A stretch of 11,620 nucleotides of DNA, taken from Oscillospiraceae bacterium (GTDB lineage Bacteria > Bacillota > Clostridia > Oscillospirales > Ruminococcaceae). Position 1 is the stretch's first letter. Every line of letters starts with the position of its first letter. Shown here in pieces: positions 1-6,202 of this stretch. The translations under genes were made by a program, and so were the position numbers. The stretch spans positions 1-11,620 of the forward strand of contig CAAGEZ010000003.1 of the NCBI GenBank assembly GCA_900768995.1, read 5' to 3'. The notes under the pieces were generated by a model. It did no database searches. It was given only the letters and a program-made list of their open reading frames with translations, and had not been told where the DNA came from.

Positions 1-8
1 ACAATTTA

Positions 9-37
9 ATTATACCAAAGTTGGTTGGCTGTTTCTA
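9..37 (-). promoter_or_regulatory. Probable promoter with extended -10, facing out of the left edge
   Basis: Read on the minus strand, a perfect TATAAT lies at 14-9 and is preceded by TGG, giving an extended -10 (TGnTATAAT). Exactly 17 bases upstream is TAGAAA (37-32), matching 4 of 6 bases of the -35 consensus. Transcription would start within a few bases of the window edge and serve a gene outside it. In Tn1549-like elements that gene is expected to be virB4, which is inference. A short palindrome, CTATA-TTT-TATAG (35-47), overlaps the -35 box and could be an operator. Confidence 0.55.
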
Positions 38-82
38 TATTTTATAGTGATTTTTTGTTTTATTATGTCTTGCAATCCCGCT

Positions 83-157
83 TTATTTCTTTGTTTGCGG
101 TGTTTTGCTCAAGGCTATAACCTCTGTAACAGAGGTGATAACGCTTCCTTCACCCAT
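83..157 (-). CDS. Possible 24-residue peptide after the CobU-like gene
   Basis: An ATG at 157 opens a 24-codon frame (MGEGSVITSVTEVIAL...) ending in TAA at 83-85. A good Shine-Dalgarno AAAGGAGT (166-173) lies 8-9 bases upstream and begins just past the TGA of the CobU-like gene, so the frame would be translated as the last cistron. I do not recognise the peptide. It has no clear membrane segment and its tail is basic (KTPQTKK). Much of its front half is encoded by the inverted repeat at 120-136. It could be a real small protein, the remnant of a truncated gene, or a chance frame behind an RBS-like sequence. Confidence 0.35.
   Translation of the reverse strand: MGEGSVITSVTEVIALSKTPQTKK
120..136. 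repeat. Short inverted repeat with 7-bp arms
   Basis: ACCTCTG-taa-CAGAGGT is a perfect inverted repeat with a 3-base centre. It lies in the possible 24-residue ORF, just after the CobU-like gene. No run of T follows on either strand, so it is not a standard terminator. It may be a protein-binding site or an mRNA 3' end hairpin. Confidence 0.5.
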
Positions 158-174
158 TTACTTTCACTCCTTTC

Positions 175-729
175 TCACTTGACTTTTATCTGCAAGCCGC
201 TGAATGAAAAATATGCTTCATCAGCCATATTTGCCGCTCTCTGATTTACCGTGCAGAGGGCTTCACGGTAGATGTTGTCCGTAATATCAAAGGGTGCAGG
301 CTGAAAGCCTGTTTCTGCGGAAATGACAACAATGGTGCCGCCGCTGTTCTTTATCTCATAAACCAAAGTGTTTACAGCCCTCATAAGCTCCTTGACAAAG
401 ATACGCATTTCTCTTTCGGAGCAGTCAACTCTTACGGCAAACTCCTCAATAGTTTTTCTGTATATCCAGTCCGCAAGGTTATCCAGCACAAAGCACTTGT
501 ATTCCCTGTAATTGACGGGATTTTTGTCCACGCTGAAATTACGGATAATATCCCAGCGAAAATTCTTGCTTCTTTCGTTATAAAAAATGCGGTTCAGGGT
601 CTTATCGTCCATATCGCTGTCGGTGCAAAGATACTGCACCCTGTCTATTTCAGAAAACTGCGATACGGCAAATCTTGACTTGCCGCTCATTGCACTTCCC
701 GTCACGAAAATCATTTTTCCGTTATTCAT
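175..729 (-). CDS. CobU-like P-loop NTPase (adenosylcobinamide kinase family), guanylyl-acceptor His missing
   Basis: This 184-residue protein matches the adenosylcobinamide kinase/guanylyltransferase family along its length. The P-loop is GSAMSGKSRFA (11-21; CobU has GGARSGKSR). RIFYNERSKNFRW (47-59) matches the family block RIxHHxxxRPxxW. A beta-strand ending in Asp83 lies where CobU has its acidic residue, and the C-terminus VNQRAANMADEAYFSFSG (161-178), then IKVK, is a CobU hallmark. CobU phosphorylates adenosylcobinamide and then transfers GMP to it through a His-GMP intermediate. Here the two histidines of HH are Tyr50 and Asn51, so the guanylyl step should be lost; kinase or plain ATPase activity may remain. 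The ATG follows the PrgI stop by 3 bases, with AGAGGAG about 10 bases upstream. No other cobalamin gene is visible, so a role in conjugation or in cofactor salvage as cargo are both open. Confidence 0.8.
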   Translation of the reverse strand: MNNGKMIFVTGSAMSGKSRFAVSQFSEIDRVQYLCTDSDMDDKTLNRIFYNERSKNFRWDIIRNFSVDKNPVNYREYKCFVLDNLADWIYRKTIEEFAVRVDCSEREMRIFVKELMRAVNTLVYEIKNSGGTIVVISAETGFQPAPFDITDNIYREALCTVNQRAANMADEAYFSFSGLQIKVK

Positions 730-732
730 TGG

Positions 733-1128
733 CTACTTTCTCCTCTTCTTTGCTTTCTTTTCAGCCGCACGTTCCCTTTCAAGCCCGTTCAGCCATATTT
801 TTCTCACTTCATCGTGTATCTGCACTTCCTCAGGGAGATAGGTCATTCCCCTTCGCTGTTTGCCCGCATAAAACTCAAATAAGGTCGAAGCAAACTTCTC
901 AAAAGGCATACCGTTGTATTTCATAAAGCCCACCGCCGCAAGCGGAGCAACCTCGATAATAACGATATACATAAGAATATCTGTGAGAATAAAATTCTTT
1001 CCGATAAGGAATGTGAGAACAGCAAGTGCGATCATTGCAATTCCGCATACAAACTGACGTATGGTAAGTCCAAAGAAAAACTGCTCCTTGTACTCCGTAA
1101 CGTCCTGCGGAATATCTGCCTTTATCAT
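733..1128 (-). CDS. prgI: PrgI-family conjugal transfer membrane protein
   Basis: PrgI proteins are small inner parts of the type IV secretion channel of Gram-positive conjugative elements, named from plasmid pCF10 and usually encoded just before the VirB4 ATPase. From the ATG at 1128 this is 131 residues. It begins IKADIPQDVTEYKEQFFFGL, the family's N-terminal pattern, followed by two membrane segments (about 26-43 and 48-68) and a charged tail rich in Lys, Arg and Glu (GLERERAAEKKAKKRRK). A TTG three bases upstream (1131) could also start it. I prefer ATG because it overlaps the methyltransferase stop by one base (TGATG) and has GAGGTGAT about 4 bases upstream. A CobU-like gene, not virB4, comes next, which is unusual. 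Confidence 0.85.
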   Translation of the reverse strand: MIKADIPQDVTEYKEQFFFGLTIRQFVCGIAMIALAVLTFLIGKNFILTDILMYIVIIEVAPLAAVGFMKYNGMPFEKFASTLFEFYAGKQRRGMTYLPEEVQIHDEVRKIWLNGLERERAAEKKAKKRRK

Positions 1129-2342
1129 CAAATCACCTCTTTCAGCCCGTTCAGAATGTGGGCGATAACGTCAACAGTCCAGCCGTTTCCGATGCATTTA
1201 TATCTCTGCGTATTGGATATTCCCTCGGTGTAATTGTCGGGGAGCGTCTGCAAGCGTTCCGCTTCAACGGGAGTGAGCTTGCGGACAATATAATCGCCGT
1301 CGGGCAGGTCAATCTTATAAAGACCCGTCTTTGCTCCCTGACCGCCGCCGTTTGCTGATAAGGTAACGGATTTTCCACGAACGGAATATATCCTCTGCCC
1401 CTGACCGCCTTTTCCGTATTCGCCTACACGGACAGGCTGTGCTATGGCTGTTGCACCGCCTTTGAAGCCTTTATTTGTAATAATGGTTGCTTCGCCGTAT
1501 TTGTAATAGCCAGCCATAAAGGTTCTGGATTTTTCACCCTCGCCGTTATATGTATTGAACGGGATAGGCTCTGCAACCATAGAATCCTTCTGAACGGTTG
1601 TTAAGCAGTTGCTTTTTCCGTCCTTTCGGGCTTCGATAAACTGTTCTGTGCCGCCAATACATTTTCCTGAACGTTTTCCGCTTTGAATATACCGTCCACG
1701 CTGTGCCACGCCGACAGGCTCTGCTATCATGCTCCGCTGACTTCTCTCCAATGTGTTCCATAAAACAGCACCGTCATAGCTTGCGGTCATACAGTAGCTT
1801 TTATCCTGCCACGGCAGTCCGCTTTCAAGAATATCTTTAAGCAGGATACCCTTGTCCGCAGGCTGACTGACATTGGGGATATTTGTCCAATAGCACCTCT
1901 TCCTCTGCTGTGCGGAAACAAGTGCCGAATTTATCATAATGGGCTTTACTACAAGCTGTTCGGAAATAAAGTCCTTTATGTTTTGGTGTATGCTGTTGTT
2001 GTTTTCATAAAGAAAATATCTGCACCCGCTTTCACGCAAGGCACGGACATATTCCATAAAAAGCTTTCCTCCCATACCGTCGGGAGTGACTTCTCTGCCC
2101 GTTTTGGCAATGCTCCAATAGGTGCAGGGAGATCCGCCGATAAGCAGGTCATATCCCTTGAAATCGGAATAACTGCCGCCGAACACATCTCCGTGATGAA
2201 CTATTTTGGGATAGTTTTTTCGGCTGACCTGAATTGCATATTTGTCAATTTCAAAAGCGTCATAGCTTTCAACAGGTATGCCTGCACGCTCCAGAGCCGC
2301 CATTCCGCAGGATATTCCGTCATATAAACTCAGAACCCTCAT
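1128..2342 (-). CDS. C5-cytosine DNA methyltransferase (Dcm family) inside the transfer operon
   Basis: This 404-residue enzyme should transfer methyl from S-adenosylmethionine to carbon 5 of cytosine. Motifs are in the normal order: SAM-binding LYDGISCG (6-13), an acidic D/E pair near 31-33, catalytic GGSPCTYWS with Cys73, motif VI YENN with Glu113 (most relatives have ENV), motif VIII QQRKRCYW (145-152), and motifs IX-X in the last 50 residues (RKLTPVEAERLQTLP; CIGNGW, GNG near 385-387). Residues 180-345 between VIII and IX are the target-recognition region and contain imperfect repeats. The gene starts 3 bases after the TrbL-like stop, with GGGTGAT just upstream, and its TGA overlaps the prgI ATG. 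No restriction endonuclease is visible, so it looks like a solitary methylase. Protecting transferred DNA from host restriction is a plausible role but is inference. Confidence 0.9.
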   Translation of the reverse strand: MRVLSLYDGISCGMAALERAGIPVESYDAFEIDKYAIQVSRKNYPKIVHHGDVFGGSYSDFKGYDLLIGGSPCTYWSIAKTGREVTPDGMGGKLFMEYVRALRESGCRYFLYENNNSIHQNIKDFISEQLVVKPIMINSALVSAQQRKRCYWTNIPNVSQPADKGILLKDILESGLPWQDKSYCMTASYDGAVLWNTLERSQRSMIAEPVGVAQRGRYIQSGKRSGKCIGGTEQFIEARKDGKSNCLTTVQKDSMVAEPIPFNTYNGEGEKSRTFMAGYYKYGEATIITNKGFKGGATAIAQPVRVGEYGKGGQGQRIYSVRGKSVTLSANGGGQGAKTGLYKIDLPDGDYIVRKLTPVEAERLQTLPDNYTEGISNTQRYKCIGNGWTVDVIAHILNGLKEVI

Positions 2343-2345
2343 ACA

Positions 2346-3179
2346 TCACCCGCCTAACGCACGTTTTGTAATGTCGCTTGATTTTGCGACAGTTACCGCA
2401 AGCATTACAACGCTGAGTACCGGTGTTGCGTACTTGAATATGTGCATCAGCAGTCCTGCTCCGTCAAGTCCTGCCGAGAAATCAAGAGTAAGATTTGAGG
2501 AAATAAGCGTATATGCCCTGAAGCATATCGCAAGAACTCCCCACTGCATTGATACCGCCGCAAAGTTCTTTATAAACGAAATGCCTGCCGACCTTGCCTG
2601 TGTATTTACGAGAGTTGCAAGTGCCACGGGAGAAATCGCCGTAAGTATCGCCGTTTCAAACACGATGCCCAGAACCGTTATGACGATAAGCGAGAACATT
2701 ACGAACATAAGAATTATGATTATGACATAGAGCAGTGTTAGGACTATGTAGTTTATGTCAAGCAGTCCGCCCTCAAGCGGAGTTCCCTGATTCATTGCAT
2801 CGCCGAACGCCGCTCCTATGCCGCCAAAGGCAGATGCAAAATCCACCTCGCTTTTGAACAGTCCCGAAATTATCCCCACAACGTTGCCCACGTTCTGAAC
2901 TATCAATGCACTCACAACAAGCTTCATCGCCACTCTGATCGCACCCTCAATGCCGCCGTGGAAGTCGATATTGGCACAATATGTGAATGCTTCCATACAG
3001 AAAAACAAGGTCAAAAGAGCTGTGCCTGCTCCCTCGAAAATGCTTATGGCATCTCCTGCCTGACTGACAATATCGAAGCCTGCAATGCTCTGTAAAACAG
3101 CGGCAAAACCGTCAGCTTCCGTCTGCAAAAGGTTCTGTGCTTCTTCAAATGCAACTTGAAAAAAGCTTGATTCTGCCAT
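2346..3179 (-). CDS. TrbL/VirB6-like polytopic channel protein of the conjugation machine
   Basis: This 277-residue protein is mostly hydrophobic, with likely membrane segments near residues 48-66, 85-105, 143-175 (probably two passes), 176-192, 207-226 and 245-265. The N-terminal 45 residues are acidic and soluble. In Tn1549/CTn-like elements a protein of this size and layout follows the Maff2 gene and is annotated as a CD0411 or TrbL/VirB6-type protein. VirB6 proteins form the inner-membrane part of the DNA transfer channel. The start is well set: AAGGAGG lies about 7-8 bases before the ATG. The upstream hairpin at 3203-3235 probably attenuates its expression relative to the Maff2 gene. The family call rests on topology and gene order more than on single residues. 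Confidence 0.75.
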   Translation of the reverse strand: MAESSFFQVAFEEAQNLLQTEADGFAAVLQSIAGFDIVSQAGDAISIFEGAGTALLTLFFCMEAFTYCANIDFHGGIEGAIRVAMKLVVSALIVQNVGNVVGIISGLFKSEVDFASAFGGIGAAFGDAMNQGTPLEGGLLDINYIVLTLLYVIIIILMFVMFSLIVITVLGIVFETAILTAISPVALATLVNTQARSAGISFIKNFAAVSMQWGVLAICFRAYTLISSNLTLDFSAGLDGAGLLMHIFKYATPVLSVVMLAVTVAKSSDITKRALGG

Positions 3180-3202
3180 TATGCTCCTCCTTTCTTATTC
3201 AG

Positions 3203-3235
3203 AAAAGGACGGCCATATTGGATATATAACCGTCC
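3203..3235 (-). terminator. Intrinsic terminator or attenuator between the Maff2-like and TrbL-like genes
   Basis: On the minus strand a 12-bp stem forms between 3235-3224 and 3218-3207, with a GC-rich base (GGACGG/CCGTCC), two G-U pairs and a 5-base loop. UUUU (3206-3203) follows at once. It starts 25 bases past the Maff2 stop. The U run is short, so partial read-through into the TrbL operon is expected; I see no clear promoter between the hairpin and that gene. Confidence 0.7.
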
Positions 3236-3260
3236 ATGTGTTTTGCTGATTATCCGACGA

Positions 3261-3668
3261 TCAATTTCCGCCGATTGAAAGAGAAGCAGGAATGATAGCT
3301 CCGACCGCCGCAATGATCGCACCGCCGATAAGGGTCTGGAAGCCTCTCGTCTTGCCGTCTGCGTTGTCGTCCTTGAAGCCTACGCCTGTCTGAATGCCGC
3401 CGACTACGGCTACAAGCGATCCGAGTGCGATAACACCGGGACCGAGCACGCCCATAATTGCATCGATCATACCCTGTGCGTCCGCTCCGTCACCTGCGGC
3501 ATAAACATTCATCGCACAAGCCGATACTGCGGCAGGGATAACGAGTGCCGCCTTTCCGAGCCTTGTGTTCATTGCTCTGCCTGCGGCATTGGAAGCGGCA
3601 AGCATAGCCTTTGCTCCGACTTCGTTTGCCTTGTTCTGAAAACTGTTGATTGCTTCTGTGATCTTCAT
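3261..3668 (-). CDS. Maff2-family small membrane protein, VirB2/TrbC pilin-like
   Basis: From the ATG at 3668 this is 135 residues. A GTG at 3671 is an alternative start; AAGGAGG (3678-3684) is 9 bases before the ATG and 6 before the GTG. The N-terminal 38 residues are basic and amphipathic. A hydrophobic stretch (about 39-55) then ends in VYA/AGDG, a good signal-peptidase site after residue 57. The mature part of about 78 residues has two Gly/Ala-rich membrane helices (about 75-94 and 112-130) joined by a short charged loop (GFKDDNADGKTRG). A long leader plus two short helices is the layout of VirB2, TrbC and TraA pilins. Maff2 proteins occur just upstream of the TrbL-like gene in Clostridia conjugative elements; their biochemical role is not settled to my knowledge. 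Terminators on both sides would allow separate, high expression. Confidence 0.75.
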   Translation of the reverse strand: MKITEAINSFQNKANEVGAKAMLAASNAAGRAMNTRLGKAALVIPAAVSACAMNVYAAGDGADAQGMIDAIMGVLGPGVIALGSLVAVVGGIQTGVGFKDDNADGKTRGFQTLIGGAIIAAVGAIIPASLSIGGN

Positions 3669-3677
3669 CACACAAAA

Positions 3678-3720
3678 CCTCCTTGAAAAAATATAGAATT
3701 GGATTTATATAAGCAAAGCT
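3678..3720 (-). promoter_or_regulatory. Leader of the Maff2-like gene: strong RBS and a weak candidate promoter
   Basis: Because a terminator lies upstream (3794-3842), this gene should have its own promoter between 3793 and 3685. The stretch is AT-rich and holds TATATT and TATATAAAT blocks just before AAGGAGG (3678-3684), but no -35 box at good spacing is convincing. I mark the likely zone rather than a firm site. Confidence 0.3.
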
Positions 3721-3793
3721 CCTGTGATTTTCACGCACTCTTTTTTCTTTTCAAATTACTTTTCTGCCGAATCACATTCGCTTTGATTGCAAT

Positions 3794-3842
3794 AAAAAAA
3801 GAGCTGTAAAGCAAGCATTTAATAATGCCGCTTTATAGCTCT
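3794..3842 (-). terminator. Strong intrinsic terminator ending the lipoprotein-pcfB-virD4 operon
   Basis: Read on the minus strand, AGAGCTATAAAGC (3842-3830) pairs with GCTTTACAGCTCT (3812-3800) with a single A-C mismatch. The stem continues as GCAT/ATGC around a 6-base loop, and seven U (3800-3794) follow. It begins 35 bases after the stop of the 52-residue gene. The other strand has no T run, so termination is one-directional. Confidence 0.85.
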
Positions 3843-3877
3843 CATTCGCTGTTCCGCACCGCTCTTTTGGTACGCCG

Positions 3878-4036
3878 TTATTCAGTTTTATTTTCGGGAC
3901 GTAAAATCAGCTTTTTCCTTGATTCATAAATGAAATACCCGTCTTTTCTCGGTTCAAGGATTATTTCCGATTTTCGCTCCATAAGCCTGTTTATTTCCTT
4001 TATCTCACGTTCCGTAAGCACTGATATTTTCTCCAT
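3878..4036 (-). CDS. Small charged protein (52 residues) after the virD4-like gene
   Basis: A frame of 52 codons starts at ATG 4036 (MEKISVLTEREIKEINRLM...) and ends in TAA at 3878-3880. GGAG sits about 6 bases before the ATG, and the frame begins 13 bases after the coupling-protein stop. The protein is highly charged: an N-terminal helix rich in Glu, Lys and Arg (about 8-24) is followed by a likely beta-hairpin (IILEPRKDGYFIYESRKKLI, 25-44). It has no membrane segment or signal peptide. It is the last gene before a strong terminator, so it belongs to the same transcript as the coupling protein. I do not recognise a family; a small accessory or regulatory protein is possible. Confidence 0.7.
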   Translation of the reverse strand: MEKISVLTEREIKEINRLMERKSEIILEPRKDGYFIYESRKKLILRPENKTE

Positions 4037-4049
4037 ATATCACTCCAAG

Positions 4050-6200
4050 TCAGGCTGTGCAGTACAGTTCCGTGCAATGCTCCAGCCTTTGGCGTATTTC
4101 TGTTGGGATATCCGACATTATGCTTTCGGGCTGTGCTATTTCAGCACCCTCATCGTCCGAAGTTACAAACCTCAGCTTCAGGGTGTCCGCACCGACCGCT
4201 TCGCCCGTATCAATAAATTCGCTGAAATCAATGAATTCCGTTTCGGACTGTGTTTCAACATATCTGTCGAGATAATATGCATAAGGATTGTCGGAAGCCG
4301 TTTCACCCTTTTCCGTGTCGGGCTTCCAGTCCTCTCCAAGCTCCGCATATCTCGGATGCTCGGAAAGATTGAATTTATTTGTAAAGAACGGATAAAGCCC
4401 ACGCACCATAACAATGCAGTTATTGTTGTCCATAGTTGTCAGCTCGTCAATGGTCGCAAGCTCTCTGCCCATAATGGCATTATTGTATGAACTGCTTCCC
4501 TGTTTGCCTTTGGTCTGATTTATGGATAACTGGTCGATGGTTTCCTTTCCGAGTTCCTTTGAAAGATATTCGTTTGTGAACTGATCCTTGCCGCCAAGAT
4601 ATATGAGGGTATCGCAGTTGCCGGGCAGTTCTTCCCATGACTTCTCATAAAGCCGTTTCAGCTGTGAGATATTTTGCAGAATGACCTGTGCCGATATTTC
4701 AAACTTTCGGCAGGTCGCAAGGACTTTTTCAAAGTCGGGTATCTTGCCCACGTTCGCAAACTCATCGAGTATAAAGCGAACGTGAACAGGCAGTCTGCCG
4801 TGATAATAATTTATCGCCCTGTCATACAGCGTATCAAAAAGCTGTGTGTACATCATAGCCGCAAGGAAGTTGTATGTGGTATCCGTTGACGGAATTACGA
4901 TAAACAATGCTGTGGGCTTATCACCCAGAGTTTCAAGACGGATATTGTCCGTATGCGTAAGATTTCTCACATTTTCCAGCTTGAAATATTGGAGCTTTGT
5001 TGTGGTGGAAATTAGGATAGACTGCATCGTTTTTCCTGCCGCCTGCTTGAACTCCTCGTAATACTGCACGGACAAAGCTTTCGGGGCGGCTTCCTTTCGC
5101 TTGTCAAACATAAGGTCAAGCTCGGACTTTTCTTCTTCCTTGCCCTCAATTACCTTTGCTTTATGTATAAGGTCAAGAACTCCTGCAAAGTTCTGTTCTT
5201 CCTCCGTTCCCGTTTCTATCAAGAGAAAACAGAGCGAAGATAACAGAAGTCTTGTAGCGTCGTCCCAGAACTGCTCTCCCCCGGACATTCCCTCCGCTTT
5301 TGTATTGGTCATAAACACGTTTATCATTTTGATTACGTTGTTGCTGTTGACCTTGCCTGTGCTGTCACAGAGATAATGGAACGGATTATAGTTTGAGCTG
5401 TGCTTCATATCGTTCAGATTGAATACTCTTATCTCATATCCGTGCCGCATAAGCATCTTTCCGCAGGATTCCACAAGCTCGCCGGACGGGTCAGTGACAA
5501 CAAAAGAAGTATTGCATTGGAGCAGATTCGGCTTTACGAAAAATCTTGACTTGCCTGTGCCTGAACCGCCGAGAATTATCATATTCAGATTAAGCATCGG
5601 CTTTATCTTTTCTGCTTCCCTGCCTGCACCCATTACGTCCTTTATTGATATTTCCGTACCCGCAAGCCTGCTCGGATTTTTCTTTTTCCGACTGCCTTTT
5701 TTCCTGCCTTTGGACTTTTCCTCCGCCGCTTCGTTTTTCTCTCTGACCTTTCGGTCAAGCACAAGAAAAACATCGCTTGCACATATAACGTTGTTGTAAA
5801 AGCCGGCTTTTGTGGTATCGGCAATTATCTCTTTCTCCTGCCGGTTTCCCCACCTTGCAGAACCGTGTTCTACACCACGTCTGTGATAACGCTTGCCGTT
5901 TCCCACAAGGCGGTACATTACGGCTGTAAGGCTTGCGAAAAAAGCTAAAACACAAGAATTTCTTGTAAGTCCCGAACCTTTCAATACAGCCGTAAACGCA
6001 TTGCCCAGATTTGAAGCCGTCATATATTCGCCAAAGCTTCCGACTGCTTCAAATATCTGAATATTTCCGTTTTTGTCGGCAGTCATTTCAATGGTATAGC
6101 CTGCAAGGACTATAACGGGAAAAGCAATTATACAGCAGACGATTATGATATACAGAAGCGTATCGGTTTTCTTTTCGGGTATTCCCATATTGCTTGCCAT
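4050..6200 (-). CDS. virD4: VirD4/TraG-type conjugative coupling ATPase
   Basis: The coupling protein is a membrane-anchored hexameric ATPase that brings the relaxase-DNA complex to the secretion channel. This one is 716 residues. Two N-terminal membrane helices (about 14-35 and 81-99) flank an outside loop. A strongly basic linker (KGRKKGSRKKKNPSR, 164-178) precedes the motor domain. Walker A is GGSGTGKS (211-218) and Walker B is FILDEFANVG (477-485), followed by the family motif VILQNISQLK (506-515). The last 90 or so residues are acidic and probably a poorly ordered tail; together with the linker they make it longer than many relatives. The ATG is 2 bases past the PcfB-like stop and has AGGAGC 7 bases upstream. 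The pairing with a PcfB-like gene matches pcfB-pcfC of pCF10. Confidence 0.93.
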   Translation of the reverse strand: MASNMGIPEKKTDTLLYIIIVCCIIAFPVIVLAGYTIEMTADKNGNIQIFEAVGSFGEYMTASNLGNAFTAVLKGSGLTRNSCVLAFFASLTAVMYRLVGNGKRYHRRGVEHGSARWGNRQEKEIIADTTKAGFYNNVICASDVFLVLDRKVREKNEAAEEKSKGRKKGSRKKKNPSRLAGTEISIKDVMGAGREAEKIKPMLNLNMIILGGSGTGKSRFFVKPNLLQCNTSFVVTDPSGELVESCGKMLMRHGYEIRVFNLNDMKHSSNYNPFHYLCDSTGKVNSNNVIKMINVFMTNTKAEGMSGGEQFWDDATRLLLSSLCFLLIETGTEEEQNFAGVLDLIHKAKVIEGKEEEKSELDLMFDKRKEAAPKALSVQYYEEFKQAAGKTMQSILISTTTKLQYFKLENVRNLTHTDNIRLETLGDKPTALFIVIPSTDTTYNFLAAMMYTQLFDTLYDRAINYYHGRLPVHVRFILDEFANVGKIPDFEKVLATCRKFEISAQVILQNISQLKRLYEKSWEELPGNCDTLIYLGGKDQFTNEYLSKELGKETIDQLSINQTKGKQGSSSYNNAIMGRELATIDELTTMDNNNCIVMVRGLYPFFTNKFNLSEHPRYAELGEDWKPDTEKGETASDNPYAYYLDRYVETQSETEFIDFSEFIDTGEAVGADTLKLRFVTSDDEGAEIAQPESIMSDIPTEIRQRLEHCTELYCTA

Positions 6201-6202
6201 AG

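Noticed and set aside
120..136. Inverted repeat considered as a terminator of the CobU-like operon
   Set aside because: The arms are only 7 bp and no U run follows on either strand.
2278..2730. Plus-strand frame of 150 codons opposite the methyltransferase and TrbL-like genes
   Set aside because: It spans the junction of two certain minus-strand genes, with no RBS and no family resemblance.
3930..4490. Plus-strand frame of 186 codons opposite the end of the coupling-protein gene
   Set aside because: It is antisense to a certain gene and to the 52-residue gene, has no RBS, and its translation is rich in Ser, Phe, Arg and Ile with no recognisable motif.
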